A stretch of 64,000 bases of DNA from Pseudomonas sp. B28(2017) (GCF_002113025.1 NZ_NEJH01000014.1:44085-108084), one strand, 5' to 3'. Counted from the stretch's first letter, positions 36,723 to 45,813 are shown. Program-made: numbers and translations. The notes: generated by a model not told the origin, from the sequence alone.

Positions 36723-36941
36723 TCAGGCGGCTGTAAATTCTGCTGGATATGGAATTGCAGCCTGAGCCGTTTGCAGTTTTGTCAGGGTCTCGCGAACCAC
36801 TTCCTTGGCGAGGCAGGCACATTTGCCGCATTGGCTGGCAACGCCTGTGGCCACACGGACTTCCTTGTAGCTGCAGCAGCCTTCATAGATCGCATCGCGG
36901 ATTTGACCGTCGGTGACGCCAGTGCAGAGGCAAACATACAT
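36723..36941 (-). CDS. bfd: Bacterioferritin-associated ferredoxin
   Basis: 72 residues from ATG 36941. [2Fe-2S] protein that docks on bacterioferritin and passes electrons to release stored iron. Ligands Cys 4 and 6 (MYVCLC), then Cys 38 and 41 (ASQCGKCACLA). A good Fur box at 36990-37008 agrees with induction under iron starvation. A longer frame to 36971 lacks support. Confidence 0.96.
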   Translation of the reverse strand: MYVCLCTGVTDGQIRDAIYEGCCSYKEVRVATGVASQCGKCACLAKEVVRETLTKLQTAQAAIPYPAEFTAA

Positions 36942-36989
36942 AAGGAAGGACCGTCGCTGATTGTGACTCAATTGCGATGGATCTTAATG

Positions 36990-37008
36990 TTAACGAGAAT
37001 GATTGTCA
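36990..37008. promoter_or_regulatory. Fur box upstream of bfd
   Basis: GTTAACGAGAATGATTGTC matches the 19-base Fur consensus at 14 positions and contains the GAGAATGATT core common in Pseudomonas. It lies 49 bases before the bfd start. Confidence 0.8.
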
Positions 37009-37254
37009 AAGTGCTTTCAGAACACTTTTCGTCATGAGCGGGTATGGCTGACGAACGGTCTGCCTGGCAAGTCGGGGGGATACAAAACCGTTGAGGATTT
37101 CATCGTACAGGGAAAAAACAGCTAAGCCAGCTCAAATACGCGGTGTATGATGACCGGTCTTTTGCGACCGGGGATCGTGTCACAGGGCTGTCGCCTCTGG
37201 GTGGCAGGCTGATGCGGACCCTGTTTCTCACGCTATTACACCAGGAGATATCCA

Positions 37255-37857
37255 ATGAGCGTACTCGTAGGCAAACAAGCCCCTGACTTCACCGTACCGG
37301 CCGTACTCGGCAATGGCGAGATCGTTGACAGCTTCACCCTGTCTTCGGCGATCAAAGGCAAATACGGCCTGGTGTTCTTCTACCCGCTGGACTTCACCTT
37401 CGTTTGCCCGTCCGAGCTGATCGCTCTGGACAACCGCATGTCCGAGTTCAAGGCACGCAACGTTGAAGTGGTCGCGGTGTCGATCGACTCGCACTTCACT
37501 CACAACGCCTGGCGCAACACTCCGGTCAACAATGGCGGTATCGGCGAAGTTCGCTACACCATGGCTGCCGACATCAAGCAGGAAATCATGAAGGCCTACG
37601 ACGTTCAGTCCGCTGACGGTGTGGCTTTCCGTGGCGCGTTCCTGATCGACGACAAAGGCGTTGTCCGTTCGCAGATCATTAACGACCTGCCGCTGGGCCG
37701 TAACATGGAAGAGCTGCTGCGTCTGGTCGACGCCCTGCAATTCCACGAAGAGCACGGCGAAGTCTGCCCTGCCAACTGGAAAAAAGGCGACAAAGGCATG
37801 AACGCTTCGCCAGAAGGCGTTGCGGCTTACCTGACCGAGCACGCTGCCGCTCTGTAA
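37255..37857 (+). CDS. 2-Cys peroxiredoxin, AhpC/Prx1 type
   Basis: 200 residues. Reduces hydrogen and alkyl peroxides; peroxidatic Cys in FYPLDFTFVCPSEL (about 51) and resolving Cys in HGEVCPANW (about 172). Cytoplasmic. Next to bfr and bfd, a useful neighbour for iron release chemistry; corresponds to PA3529. AGGAG lies seven bases before ATG 37255. No OxyR site was identified. Confidence 0.96.
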   Translation: MSVLVGKQAPDFTVPAVLGNGEIVDSFTLSSAIKGKYGLVFFYPLDFTFVCPSELIALDNRMSEFKARNVEVVAVSIDSHFTHNAWRNTPVNNGGIGEVRYTMAADIKQEIMKAYDVQSADGVAFRGAFLIDDKGVVRSQIINDLPLGRNMEELLRLVDALQFHEEHGEVCPANWKKGDKGMNASPEGVAAYLTEHAAAL

Positions 37858-37890
37858 GGCACACGCTCCAGCTATAAAAAACAGGTACAA

Positions 37891-37919
37891 AAAAACCGGC
37901 CATCGAGGCCGGTTTTTTA
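37891..37919 (+). terminator. Terminator after the peroxiredoxin gene
   Basis: AAAAACCGGC-CATCGAG-GCCGGTTTTTT, perfect stem with T-run. Confidence 0.93.
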
Positions 37920-37944
37920 TGCACGGAACAAACCTGGAACTCCT

Positions 37945-38042
37945 GCAGGAGCGAGCCTGCTCGCGATGGATTCAAGAACGCCACGGGGAGCCAGACTGCC
38001 TGCGTTATCGTTCACGTACATCGCGCACGAGCTCACTCCTAC
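37945..38042. repeat. Degenerate REPIN
   Basis: GCAGGAGCGAGCCTGCTCGCG on the left; the right arm is decayed (CGCGCACGAGCTCACTCCTAC). It lies between the peroxiredoxin gene and rnt. Confidence 0.7.
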
Positions 38043-38051
38043 AAAGAACAA

Positions 38052-38729
38052 TCAATCGTCGAAGTCTTCCCAGCCGCCCATTTGTTTCCAGCGATTGACG
38101 ATGCCGCAGAACAGTTCTGCCGTCTTCTCGGTGTCATAGCGGGCCGAGTGAGCCTCGCGACCGTCAAAGTCGATGTCCGCTGCCTGGCACGCCTTGGCCA
38201 GCACGGTCTGGCCATACGCGAGGCCTGCGAGCGTTGCGGTATCGAAACTGGAGAACGGATGGAACGGGTTGCGCTTCATGTCCAGGCGCGCAACCGCCGC
38301 ATTCAGGAAGCCCAGGTCGAAGCTGCTGTTATGCCCGACCAGGATCGCCCGTTTGCAGCCATTGGCCTTGAGGGCCTTGCGCACGCCACGGAAGATATCG
38401 TTCAGTGCCGACTCTTCACTCACGGCCATGCGCAGCGGGTGATCGAGCTTGATCCCGGTGAACTCCAGGGCCGCGGCTTCGATGTTCGCGCCTTCGAACG
38501 GCTCGACTCGGAAGAAGTAGGTGTGATCCGGGTAGACAAACCCCTTTTCATCCATGGCGATGGTGGTCGCGGCGATTTCCAGCAGGGCGTCGGTGGCCGA
38601 GTTGAAGCCACCGGTTTCTACGTCGACGACAACCGGCAGGTAACCGCGAAACCGCGCGGCCATTGGATGACGGGAACCGCCTCCGCCACCATTGCCTTCC
38701 AGTTCGTCATCGAAACGGTCTTCACTCAC
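38052..38729 (-). CDS. rnt: Ribonuclease T
   Basis: 225 residues. DEDDh exoribonuclease trimming the 3' ends of tRNA and 5S/23S rRNA: VVDVETGGFNSATDALLEIA, HNSSFDLGFLNAA and HSARYDTEKTAELF hold the acidic residues and catalytic His. The start overlaps the pyrC stop by four bases, so it is read with pyrC. Confidence 0.96.
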   Translation of the reverse strand: MSEDRFDDELEGNGGGGGSRHPMAARFRGYLPVVVDVETGGFNSATDALLEIAATTIAMDEKGFVYPDHTYFFRVEPFEGANIEAAALEFTGIKLDHPLRMAVSEESALNDIFRGVRKALKANGCKRAILVGHNSSFDLGFLNAAVARLDMKRNPFHPFSSFDTATLAGLAYGQTVLAKACQAADIDFDGREAHSARYDTEKTAELFCGIVNRWKQMGGWEDFDD

Positions 38730-39772
38730 GCGTGTTCCTCCAGCAGGCGCCAGCGCAGTTTTTCACCGGCGCGCAGCGGGATAACGGTCAGCTCGCCAAA
38801 CGGCAGGCTGGCAGGGGCGGTCCATTCTTCACGAACCAGGGTGATGCGATCGGTATTGGCCGGCAGACCATAGAACCGCGGGCCGTTGAGACTGGCGAAG
38901 GCTTCGAGTTTGTCCAGCGCATTGCGCTGTTCGAAGGCTTCGGCGTACATCTCGATGGCAGCATAGGCCGTGTAGCAACCGGCGCAGCCGCAGGCCGCTT
39001 CCTTGGCGTGCCGGGCGTGGGGCGCCGAGTCGGTGCCGAGGAAGAACTTCTCGCTGCCGCTGGTGGCGGCGTCGAGCAGGGCTTCCTGGTGGATATTGCG
39101 CTTGAGGATCGGCAGGCAATAGAAGTGCGGCCGAATCCCGCCCACCAGCATGTGGTTGCGGTTGTACAACAGGTGGTGAGCGGTGATGGTCGCGCCCACG
39201 TTGGCCGAAGCCGAGTTGACGAACTGCACGGCGTCCGTGGTGGTGATGTGTTCGAAGACCACCTTGAGGGTCGGGAAACGCTCGACCACACGGCGCATGT
39301 GCTCATCGATGAAGAATTTTTCGCGGTCGAATACGTCGACATCGCCACGGGTGACTTCACCGTGAATCAGCAACGGCATCCCGACTTCGGCCATGGCCTC
39401 GAGTGCAGGGAAAATCTTGTCGATGCTGGTCACACCGGAGTCCGAGTTGGTGGTCGCGCCGGCCGGGTACAGCTTGGCGGCGTACACGAATCCGCTGGCC
39501 TTGGCCTCGCGAATTTCTTCAGGCTGGGTGCGGTCGGTCAGGTACAGGACCATCAGGGGCTCGAACGGGCTGCCGGCCGGGCGGGCAGCGAGAATCCGCT
39601 GGCGATAGCCGTCGGCTTCGGCCGTGTTACGCACCGGTGGAACCAGGTTGGGCATGATGATGGCGCGGCCAAAGGTGCGCGCGACATCCGCAACAGTATT
39701 GGTCAACACGGCACCATCGCGAAGATGAATGTGCCAGTCGTCGGGACGCAGCAGGGTCAGGCGGTCGGACAT
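38726..39772 (-). CDS. pyrC: Dihydroorotase
   Basis: 348 residues, class II dihydroorotase of pyrimidine synthesis. Zinc ligands HIHLRDG, the carboxylated Lys in AAKLYPAGATTNSD, HGEVT, HITT and FLGTDSAPH are visible. Coupled to rnt. Confidence 0.97.
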   Translation of the reverse strand: MSDRLTLLRPDDWHIHLRDGAVLTNTVADVARTFGRAIIMPNLVPPVRNTAEADGYRQRILAARPAGSPFEPLMVLYLTDRTQPEEIREAKASGFVYAAKLYPAGATTNSDSGVTSIDKIFPALEAMAEVGMPLLIHGEVTRGDVDVFDREKFFIDEHMRRVVERFPTLKVVFEHITTTDAVQFVNSASANVGATITAHHLLYNRNHMLVGGIRPHFYCLPILKRNIHQEALLDAATSGSEKFFLGTDSAPHARHAKEAACGCAGCYTAYAAIEMYAEAFEQRNALDKLEAFASLNGPRFYGLPANTDRITLVREEWTAPASLPFGELTVIPLRAGEKLRWRLLEEHA

Positions 39773-39839
39773 GAGGGGATTCCAGGCGGGTCAAACTCAG
39801 GGGAATGCTACCGGAAAAGACTCTTGCAGGCACTCGCTA

Positions 39840-39866
39840 TCAAGTTTTACGGGAAGCTTCCGATAT
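39840..39866 (+). promoter_or_regulatory. FliA (sigma-28) type promoter for motY
   Basis: TCAAGTTT (39840-39847), an 11-base spacer and TCCGATAT (39859-39866); 13 of 16 defined bases match the recalled TAAAGTTT-N11-GCCGATAA. 66 bases before the motY start. Confidence 0.75.
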
Positions 39867-39931
39867 CCAACAGGTATGCCGTAAACATGCGTGTGTCGGT
39901 CTTTTTGTTGTAGAAGCCAGTGGAGCCTCCC

Positions 39932-40837
39932 GTGCGCCAGCGTTATTTAGCCTTGCTCAGTGTGTTTGCCAGCCTTCCCGCGATGGCGCTCACTTTCCAG
40001 ACCCGTCTGGAGAGCATTGAGTGGACGGTCGAGGGTGACAAGTTCGAATGTCGTCTGGCTCAGCCGATTACCGACTTCGGTTCGGGCGAGTTCGTGCGTC
40101 GTGCCGGCGAGCAGGCGACTTTTCGTCTGAAAACCTACAACCCGATGATCGGCGGCGGTTCGGCGACCTTGCTGGCCGCTGCGGCACCGTGGCAACCCGG
40201 GCGTGACGATATCAATCTGGGGACGGTGAGAGTCGGCAGCGGCAGCGTGTTGTTCAACAGTTCACAGGTTCAGGCCGGACGCCTGATCAGCGGATTGATG
40301 GATGGTCGCAGCCCGGTGGTTCGCCATTCTTCGGGGGATGGCCGGGTGTCGGAAGTGCGCTTGCTGCCGGTCAGGTTCAGCAAGGCGTTTGCCGATTACC
40401 AAAGCTGCGTGGCCAAACTGTTGCCGCAGAACTTCGAGCAGGTGAAGCAATCCGAAGTCGGCTTCCCCGGCGGCGGAATCGAGCTCGACAGCGCCGCGAA
40501 GGCCAGGCTACAGGTCATGCTGGAGTACATGAAGGCCGATCCGACGGTCAATCACATCGAGCTCGACGGGCACTCCGACAACAGCGGCAACCGTCTGACC
40601 AACCGCGACCTGTCGCGGCGCCGGGCCTTGGCAGTGATGGAGTTCTTCAAGGCCAACGGCATCCAGGAGTCGCAAATAACCATGCGCTTCCATGGCGAGC
40701 GTTATCCGCTGGCGCCCAATACCAGCAACGCCAACCGCGCGAAGAACCGACGGGTAGCGGTACGCCTGGAGCGTGGAGCGCCTGCGGAACAAGTCGCCCC
40801 GCAAGCGACGAAAGCGGCCACTTCGGCTACTTCCTGA
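39932..40837 (+). CDS. motY: MotY-like flagellar motor protein, OmpA C-domain
   Basis: 301 residues from GTG 39932, seven bases after GGAG. A signal peptide (to about 19, ALLSVFASLPAMA) leads a MotY-type N-domain (LTFQTRLESIEWTVEGDKFECRL) and a C-terminal OmpA-like peptidoglycan-binding domain (about 180-285, IELDGHSDNSGNRLTNRDLS, NRAKNRRVAV). It anchors the stator in the periplasm as part of the T ring. Position between pyrC and argG matches PA3526 (motY), and the FliA promoter agrees. Confidence 0.92.
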   Translation: MRQRYLALLSVFASLPAMALTFQTRLESIEWTVEGDKFECRLAQPITDFGSGEFVRRAGEQATFRLKTYNPMIGGGSATLLAAAAPWQPGRDDINLGTVRVGSGSVLFNSSQVQAGRLISGLMDGRSPVVRHSSGDGRVSEVRLLPVRFSKAFADYQSCVAKLLPQNFEQVKQSEVGFPGGGIELDSAAKARLQVMLEYMKADPTVNHIELDGHSDNSGNRLTNRDLSRRRALAVMEFFKANGIQESQITMRFHGERYPLAPNTSNANRAKNRRVAVRLERGAPAEQVAPQATKAATSATS

Positions 40838-40966
40838 CTCTGTGGTCATCGTCGCCCTCTCGACATAATCTGTCGCTTCGTCGTCATAAGCTGTCGCGCC
40901 ACTGTAAATTATTCTGCATGAGCGGTAGACTTCCCGGCTTTCCGTAGAACCCCGTGGAGTGATGGC

Positions 40967-42184
40967 ATGGCGGACGTAAACAAGGTCGTTCTGGCGTATT
41001 CCGGCGGCCTGGACACTTCGGTGATCCTCAAGTGGCTGCAGGATACTTATAACTGTGAAGTGGTGACCTTCACCGCTGACCTGGGTCAGGGCGAAGAGGT
41101 CGAACCTGCACGCGCCAAGGCTCAGGCCATGGGCGTCAAAGAGATCTACATCGATGACTTGCGCGAAGAGTTCGTGCGCGATTTCGTTTTCCCGATGTTC
41201 CGCGCCAACACCGTTTACGAAGGCGAGTACCTGCTGGGTACTTCCATCGCTCGTCCGCTGATCGCCAAGCGCCTGATCGAAATCGCCAACGAAACCGGCG
41301 CTGACGCCATTTCCCATGGTGCCACCGGCAAAGGCAACGACCAGGTTCGTTTCGAACTCGGTGCCTACGCCTTGAAGCCAGGGGTGAAAGTGATTGCTCC
41401 CTGGCGCGAATGGGACCTGCTGTCCCGTGAGAAACTGATGGATTACGCCGATAAGCACGCGATCCCGATCGAGCGCCACGGCAAGAAGAAATCCCCGTAC
41501 TCGATGGATGCCAACCTGCTGCACATCTCCTATGAAGGTGGCGTGCTGGAAGATACCTGGACCGAGCACGAAGAAGACATGTGGCGCTGGACCGTATCCC
41601 CGGAAAAAGCTCCAGACAAGCCGCAGTACCTGGAACTGACCTACCGCAACGGCGACATCGTCGCACTGGACGGCGTCGAAATGACTCCGGCCACCGTGCT
41701 GGCGACCCTGAACCGTATCGGTGGCGAACACGGTATCGGCCGTCTCGACATCGTCGAGAACCGCTACGTGGGCATGAAGTCTCGTGGCTGCTATGAAACT
41801 CCAGGCGGCACCATCATGCTGCGCGCCCACCGTGCGATCGAATCGATCACCCTGGACCGTGAAGTGGCTCACCTCAAGGACGAGCTGATGCCCAAGTACG
41901 CCAGCCTGATCTACACCGGCTACTGGTGGAGCCCTGAGCGTCTGATGCTGCAGCAGATGATCGATGCGTCCCAGGTCAACGTGAACGGCGTTGTGCGCCT
42001 GAAGTTGTACAAGGGCAATGTGATCGTCACTGGCCGCAAGTCCGACGACTCGCTGTTCGACGCCAACATCGCTACCTTCGAAGAAGATGGCGGCGCGTAC
42101 AATCAGGCGGATGCAGCGGGCTTCATCAAGCTCAATGCCCTGCGCATGCGTATCGCGGCGAACAAAGGCCGGAAGCTGTTCTGA
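40967..42184 (+). CDS. argG: Argininosuccinate synthase
   Basis: 405 residues. Joins citrulline and aspartate with ATP. VVLAYSGGLDTSVILKWLQ (P-loop pyrophosphatase motif), GATGKGNDQVRFELG and SPYSMDANLLHISYEGG are diagnostic. GGAG seven bases before ATG 40967. A long imperfect hairpin follows. Confidence 0.98.
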   Translation: MADVNKVVLAYSGGLDTSVILKWLQDTYNCEVVTFTADLGQGEEVEPARAKAQAMGVKEIYIDDLREEFVRDFVFPMFRANTVYEGEYLLGTSIARPLIAKRLIEIANETGADAISHGATGKGNDQVRFELGAYALKPGVKVIAPWREWDLLSREKLMDYADKHAIPIERHGKKKSPYSMDANLLHISYEGGVLEDTWTEHEEDMWRWTVSPEKAPDKPQYLELTYRNGDIVALDGVEMTPATVLATLNRIGGEHGIGRLDIVENRYVGMKSRGCYETPGGTIMLRAHRAIESITLDREVAHLKDELMPKYASLIYTGYWWSPERLMLQQMIDASQVNVNGVVRLKLYKGNVIVTGRKSDDSLFDANIATFEEDGGAYNQADAAGFIKLNALRMRIAANKGRKLF

Positions 42185-42203
42185 GACCTTTGACATCGTT
42201 ATG

Positions 42204-42238
42204 GGAGCCTGACCTCGTCCAGGACGAGATCAGGCTCC
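42204..42238 (+). terminator. Long hairpin after argG
   Basis: GGAGCCTGACCTCGTCC and GGACGAGATCAGGCTCC pair with one mismatch. No T-run follows (TGAAAATGG), so it may be a Rho-dependent or stabilising 3' end. Confidence 0.55.
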
Positions 42239-42333
42239 TGAAAATGGGAGGTGACGCTAGTTACTACGTTGTCAGGTGTTTTTATTGCCGCTGACGATTT
42301 CCTGTTTTTCTCCTTCCAACTGTCTGTCTTGTT

Positions 42334-43044
42334 CTACGCGTTGTTGTTTGCCGGTTGTCCGGCTTGATCAATGACCGTCAACCTGTGCGAGTCCAGATTG
42401 TAGGCAACATAAAAGGCGGCATAGTGCTTCCTGGTCTGCCTTGAATGTTTAAGCGCACTGGCTTTCAGCAAAGTCTCCGAAACGGCACAAGTGACAAACA
42501 GGATCACGTACGCCGTCTTTTCCCGTGGCCTCTGGATGGTTTCCAGCAGCGCTGCAAATTCGATCTCCTTGCTCATCCAGCGTGCATCAACGATGTACAG
42601 GTCCTTTATAGGCGCCGGTAACTGAAGTTGATGCTGAACCAGGACGGTGGATTGCAGGGCAATCTCCGTTGGCGGGTCCTGTGCACCGCAGGGCGTCCGA
42701 GTTGACTGTTGGTCATTCGTTGACGTTTCCAGAGCGTGATTCTCAAGCGACTTCCCGGAGGCTTTTTTTTCCGAGCGCCCAGCATCATCCATGGCCTTCA
42801 TGAAATGTTTTCCCTTTTCAAAGTCGGATGGCGCATACAGTGATCGGTAGTTGAAGTTGAGTGTCGCAAAAAAAAGTAGAAGTAAATAAAACGGAAAGCT
42901 GATCAGGAACCAGACATAGAGCTCTCGTTCTTCTTGATCAAGAAAGGGTAGAGAGACGGCTGCAGAAGTTTCAGAGAGCGTTGCGAATATCGCAATGATG
43001 GTCATTGGGTTGGTAATTCGTTTTTTGTCATGTTCTGCATTCAT
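42334..43044 (-). CDS. Membrane protein of unknown function
   Basis: 236 residues. Two hydrophobic segments (about 14-35 and 46-63) precede a polar, low-complexity linker (about 85-125) and a C-terminal domain with IKDLYIVDARWMSKEIEF and YVILFVTCAVSETLLKAS. The last third looks globular and cytoplasmic. Lower GC than its neighbours, with an AT-rich 5' flank; a candidate for recent acquisition. No family recognised. Confidence 0.7.
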   Translation of the reverse strand: MNAEHDKKRITNPMTIIAIFATLSETSAAVSLPFLDQEERELYVWFLISFPFYLLLLFFATLNFNYRSLYAPSDFEKGKHFMKAMDDAGRSEKKASGKSLENHALETSTNDQQSTRTPCGAQDPPTEIALQSTVLVQHQLQLPAPIKDLYIVDARWMSKEIEFAALLETIQRPREKTAYVILFVTCAVSETLLKASALKHSRQTRKHYAAFYVAYNLDSHRLTVIDQAGQPANNNA

Positions 43045-43569
43045 ATTGTTTTGTCTTTTCTCGAGTGGTTTGTGAGGTTGATTTAATGTAGTGATTGCTT
43101 AAGTATTTTTCATTGTTTTTTTGCTTTGATAAGTGCTTTTTTGTTGTGTTGTTCTTTGGTTTTTTTGAATGTTGGCAATGTATTGATGGATGCTCAAGAA
43201 AATTTATTTTCTGTAATAGTGATTGGATGTCTGGTGTGTGATGTTTCTGGTATGAATGTTGAGTGCGTAAATATCAGTTACGTTTTAACGGGGGTGGCTG
43301 GTTATGTTTGTCAGTTCGCGGCTGTTCAGGCTGGTTCTCGGAAATTTTTTGTCGTAAATCGATAGAAGCGACTGCTGGAAAGTGCGAAACACTGACGTCG
43401 ATACAGTTTTCAGTTCATTCCGCTCGAGGGTTTTTTGTAGGAAGAATCCGTATTGTTTGTAGGGGATGTCTCTTGCTGTGGGTGGCGGGAAGGAACGACA
43501 TGCCATGGATGAAACGACTAGGCTATTGTGCGGGTTCTAAAAATTCGAACAGCGAAAATTGGACTGCCC
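43045..43569. other. AT-rich gene-free region
   Basis: 525 bases with much lower GC than the rest of the window. A 79-codon frame (43126-43365) has no ribosome site and reads as low-quality hydrophobic sequence, so it is not called. The region probably holds the promoters of both divergent genes. Confidence 0.5.
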
Positions 43570-44196
43570 ATGAATAAAGTGCTGATCGTGGATGACCACC
43601 CTGTCATTCGTCTTGCGGTACGTATGCTAATGGAACGTCATGGCTACGAAGTTATTGCGGAAACCGATAATGGTGTAGATGCACTGCAACTAGCCCGTGA
43701 ACTTATGCCGGATATTGTCATTCTGGATATCGGGATTCCGAAGCTGGACGGGTTGGAAGTCATCGCGCGTTTGTCTTCGACCTCTATGCTGATGAAAGTT
43801 CTGATTTTGACTTCTCAGGCGCCGGGGCATTTTTCCATGCGTTGCATGCAATCCGGTGCGGCTGGTTATGTCTGCAAGCAACAAGACCTGACGGAGTTGC
43901 TCAGTGCAATAAAGGCTGTATTGTCAGGCTACAGTTACTTTCCCAATCAAGCCTTGCATACCGTGCGTTGCAGTTTGGGGAACGCCAGTGAGGCCGATAT
44001 GGTTGATCGATTGTCGGGGCGGGAAATGATGGTCCTGCAACAGTTGGCCAGAGGAAAGACCAATAAAGAGATTGCTGATGGAATGTTTCTAAGTAATAAA
44101 ACGGTCAGTACTTACAAAACCCGCTTGTTGCTAAAACTGAATGCGAGGTCTCTGGTCGATTTGATCGAGTTGGCACAACGCAATGGTCTGGTGTAA
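43570..44196 (+). CDS. NarL/LuxR-family response regulator
   Basis: 208 residues from ATG 43570. Receiver domain (about 1-120) with acid pocket VDDHP, phospho-Asp in IVILDIGIPKLDG, LTSQ and a Lys in the VCKQQD segment; C-terminal LuxR helix-turn-helix (about 145-205, LSGREMMVLQQLARGKTNKEIADGMFLSNKTVSTYKTRLL). BvgA/EvgA-like layout. No histidine kinase gene is next to it, so it is an orphan. Lies in the AT-rich segment. Targets unknown. Confidence 0.9.
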   Translation: MNKVLIVDDHPVIRLAVRMLMERHGYEVIAETDNGVDALQLARELMPDIVILDIGIPKLDGLEVIARLSSTSMLMKVLILTSQAPGHFSMRCMQSGAAGYVCKQQDLTELLSAIKAVLSGYSYFPNQALHTVRCSLGNASEADMVDRLSGREMMVLQQLARGKTNKEIADGMFLSNKTVSTYKTRLLLKLNARSLVDLIELAQRNGLV

Positions 44197-44245
44197 TGAC
44201 GTAACTGTGCGATCGGGGGGAGGCTACCGGAGTAGGGCGCTTAGA

Positions 44246-44272
44246 AAAAAAGCCTCCGTTTCGGGAGGCTTT
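44246..44272. terminator. Bidirectional terminator
   Basis: AAAAAAAGCCTCC-GTTTC-GGGAGGCTTT, between the response regulator and the PA3496-like gene. The longer T-run is on the minus strand. Confidence 0.85.
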
Positions 44273-44278
44273 CAGGTG

Positions 44279-44458
44279 TCATAAGTCAAAATCGTAATCG
44301 GCCAATTGCTTTTGCAGTCGGCGCTCCTCCAGCAGATTGTCGATGGTGCGGCGTTTGCTCAGATTAGTTTTCGCTACTTCAACCACCGGCTCGGCGTCAT
44401 CGGTTTCGGCGGTGGTGAAGTCGTCTTCTACGTCCAATTGCTCTTTGCCAGTACTCAT
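44279..44458 (-). CDS. PA3496-like small acidic protein
   Basis: 59 residues (MSTGKEQLDVEDD at the start, LADYDFDL at the end), ATG 44458 behind GGAG. An acidic N-terminal half leads to a basic helix with KRRTIDNLLEERRLQKQL. It resembles the small conserved Pseudomonas protein encoded next to nth (PA3496 in P. aeruginosa), sometimes called a putative envelope-integrity protein. Function is uncertain. Confidence 0.85.
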   Translation of the reverse strand: MSTGKEQLDVEDDFTTAETDDAEPVVEVAKTNLSKRRTIDNLLEERRLQKQLADYDFDL

Positions 44459-44564
44459 TTAATTACTCCAGGCTAAGAAGGCCTTTGGGGCTCCTTATAT
44501 CGACAATCTCCCGGCGGGTAAAAAAGATTTTTTCAATCGACAATTAGCTAATCCCAATAGCGCC

Positions 44565-45203
44565 TCAATCGTCGGAGGTTTTGTGCTTGTATTCGCACAA
44601 GTCCTCGATCCGGCAGCTTCCGCACCGGGGCTTGCGGGCGAGGCAAACATAGCGGCCGTGAAGGATCAGCCAGTGATGGGAGTCGAGCAGGTACTCCTTG
44701 GGCACGAATTTCATCAGCTTTTTCTCGACTTCCACCACATTCTTGCCGGGAGCAATGCCAGTCCGGTTGCTGACCCTGAAAATATGCGTGTCGACGGCCA
44801 TAGTCAGCTGACGGAATGCGGTATTGAGTACCACGTTGGCGGTTTTACGGCCGACGCCCGGCAGCGCTTCCAGCTCTTCGCGGGTTTGTGGCACTTCACC
44901 GGCGTGACGTTCGACCAGCAAGCGGCAGGTTTCGATCACGTTTTTCGCCTTGCTGTTGTACAGACCGATGGTCTTGATGTACTCCGACAGTCCCTCGACA
45001 CCCAAGGCATGGATAGCTGCCGGGGTGTTGGCGACCGGGAACAGCCTGGCTGTGGCCTTGTTGACGCCGACATCGGTCGACTGCGCCGAGAGAATCACGG
45101 CAATCAGCAATTCGAACGGTGAGGAATAGGCCAGCTCGGTCCTTGGTTCCGGGTTGTCCTCGTGCAGTCTGCGGAATATTTCCAGACGTTTTGCGGCATT
45201 CAT
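44565..45203 (-). CDS. nth: Endonuclease III
   Basis: 212 residues. DNA glycosylase/AP lyase for oxidised pyrimidines. Helix-hairpin-helix ALPGVGRKTANVVLN with the catalytic Lys and the following VDTHIFRVSNR Asp; C-terminal [4Fe-4S] Cys motif CLARKPRCGSCRIEDLC. Last gene after the rnf genes, which is the usual Pseudomonas order. Confidence 0.97.
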   Translation of the reverse strand: MNAAKRLEIFRRLHEDNPEPRTELAYSSPFELLIAVILSAQSTDVGVNKATARLFPVANTPAAIHALGVEGLSEYIKTIGLYNSKAKNVIETCRLLVERHAGEVPQTREELEALPGVGRKTANVVLNTAFRQLTMAVDTHIFRVSNRTGIAPGKNVVEVEKKLMKFVPKEYLLDSHHWLILHGRYVCLARKPRCGSCRIEDLCEYKHKTSDD

Positions 45204-45228
45204 GGGCGGTGCGTTTCCTCGACGTCAA

Positions 45229-45813
45229 TCAATGTGTGGGTGTGGGGCGCCAGGCCTGCCAGGCGGCAATCAGCAGTCCGAGCAGAATGAATCCGCCAGG
45301 GACCGATGTCGCCAGGCGCAGGCCGCCATCGGTCACCAGCACCCAGCCTTGCCAGTCAGTTTGCGTTGCCCCGAACAGCCACGATAGATGGTTTCCAAGT
45401 GTTCCGTTACCGATGAGTTCGCGCAGCAGGCCCAGCGAGATCATCAGCGTGACAAACAGGCCATCGAGTCGCAGGCGTTGGCGCCAGTCGCGCTGAAAGT
45501 ACCCGGTGTGTTCCAGTACGACGCATTGCAAGGCGATCAAGGCGCCATAAAACCCCAGATGCTGCTGCCATTGCAGCGACCAGGCCTGTGCCATGAGTTC
45601 CGCGCAAATGGTGAGCGTTGCCGCCAGCAGGATGCTGGCCGGCAGGCGGGTCGCAGGGACCAGTCGGGATCGCAAGGCGCCCATGACCAGGCTGAACAAC
45701 CGGGTCACCACCATGAACATCAGGCACAGGCCAAGTGCGGCCATCAGCGAGTGGGTGGCGCCGATCAGCGGCGTCAGCATCAATGTCTTGCGCAGAGTCG
45801 ATGAGTTATCCAT
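45229..45813 (-). CDS. rnfE: Rnf/Nqr-type membrane protein, RnfE position
   Basis: 194 residues from ATG 45813, overlapping rnfG by eight bases. About six membrane helices, Rnf-Nqr family; the C-terminal LLRELIGNGTLG is family-typical. Of the two cysteines that bind the intramembrane iron-sulfur centre in RnfE/NqrD, the first is lost (LMLTPLIGAT, Thr 14 for Cys) and the second is kept (LIALQCVVLE, Cys 97). See the finding on the rnf cluster. Confidence 0.85.
   Translation of the reverse strand: MDNSSTLRKTLMLTPLIGATHSLMAALGLCLMFMVVTRLFSLVMGALRSRLVPATRLPASILLAATLTICAELMAQAWSLQWQQHLGFYGALIALQCVVLEHTGYFQRDWRQRLRLDGLFVTLMISLGLLRELIGNGTLGNHLSWLFGATQTDWQGWVLVTDGGLRLATSVPGGFILLGLLIAAWQAWRPTPTH

Noticed and set aside
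43126..43365. A 79-codon hydrophobic frame in the AT-rich gap
   Set aside because: No ribosome binding site and no conserved feature; expected by chance in AT-rich DNA.
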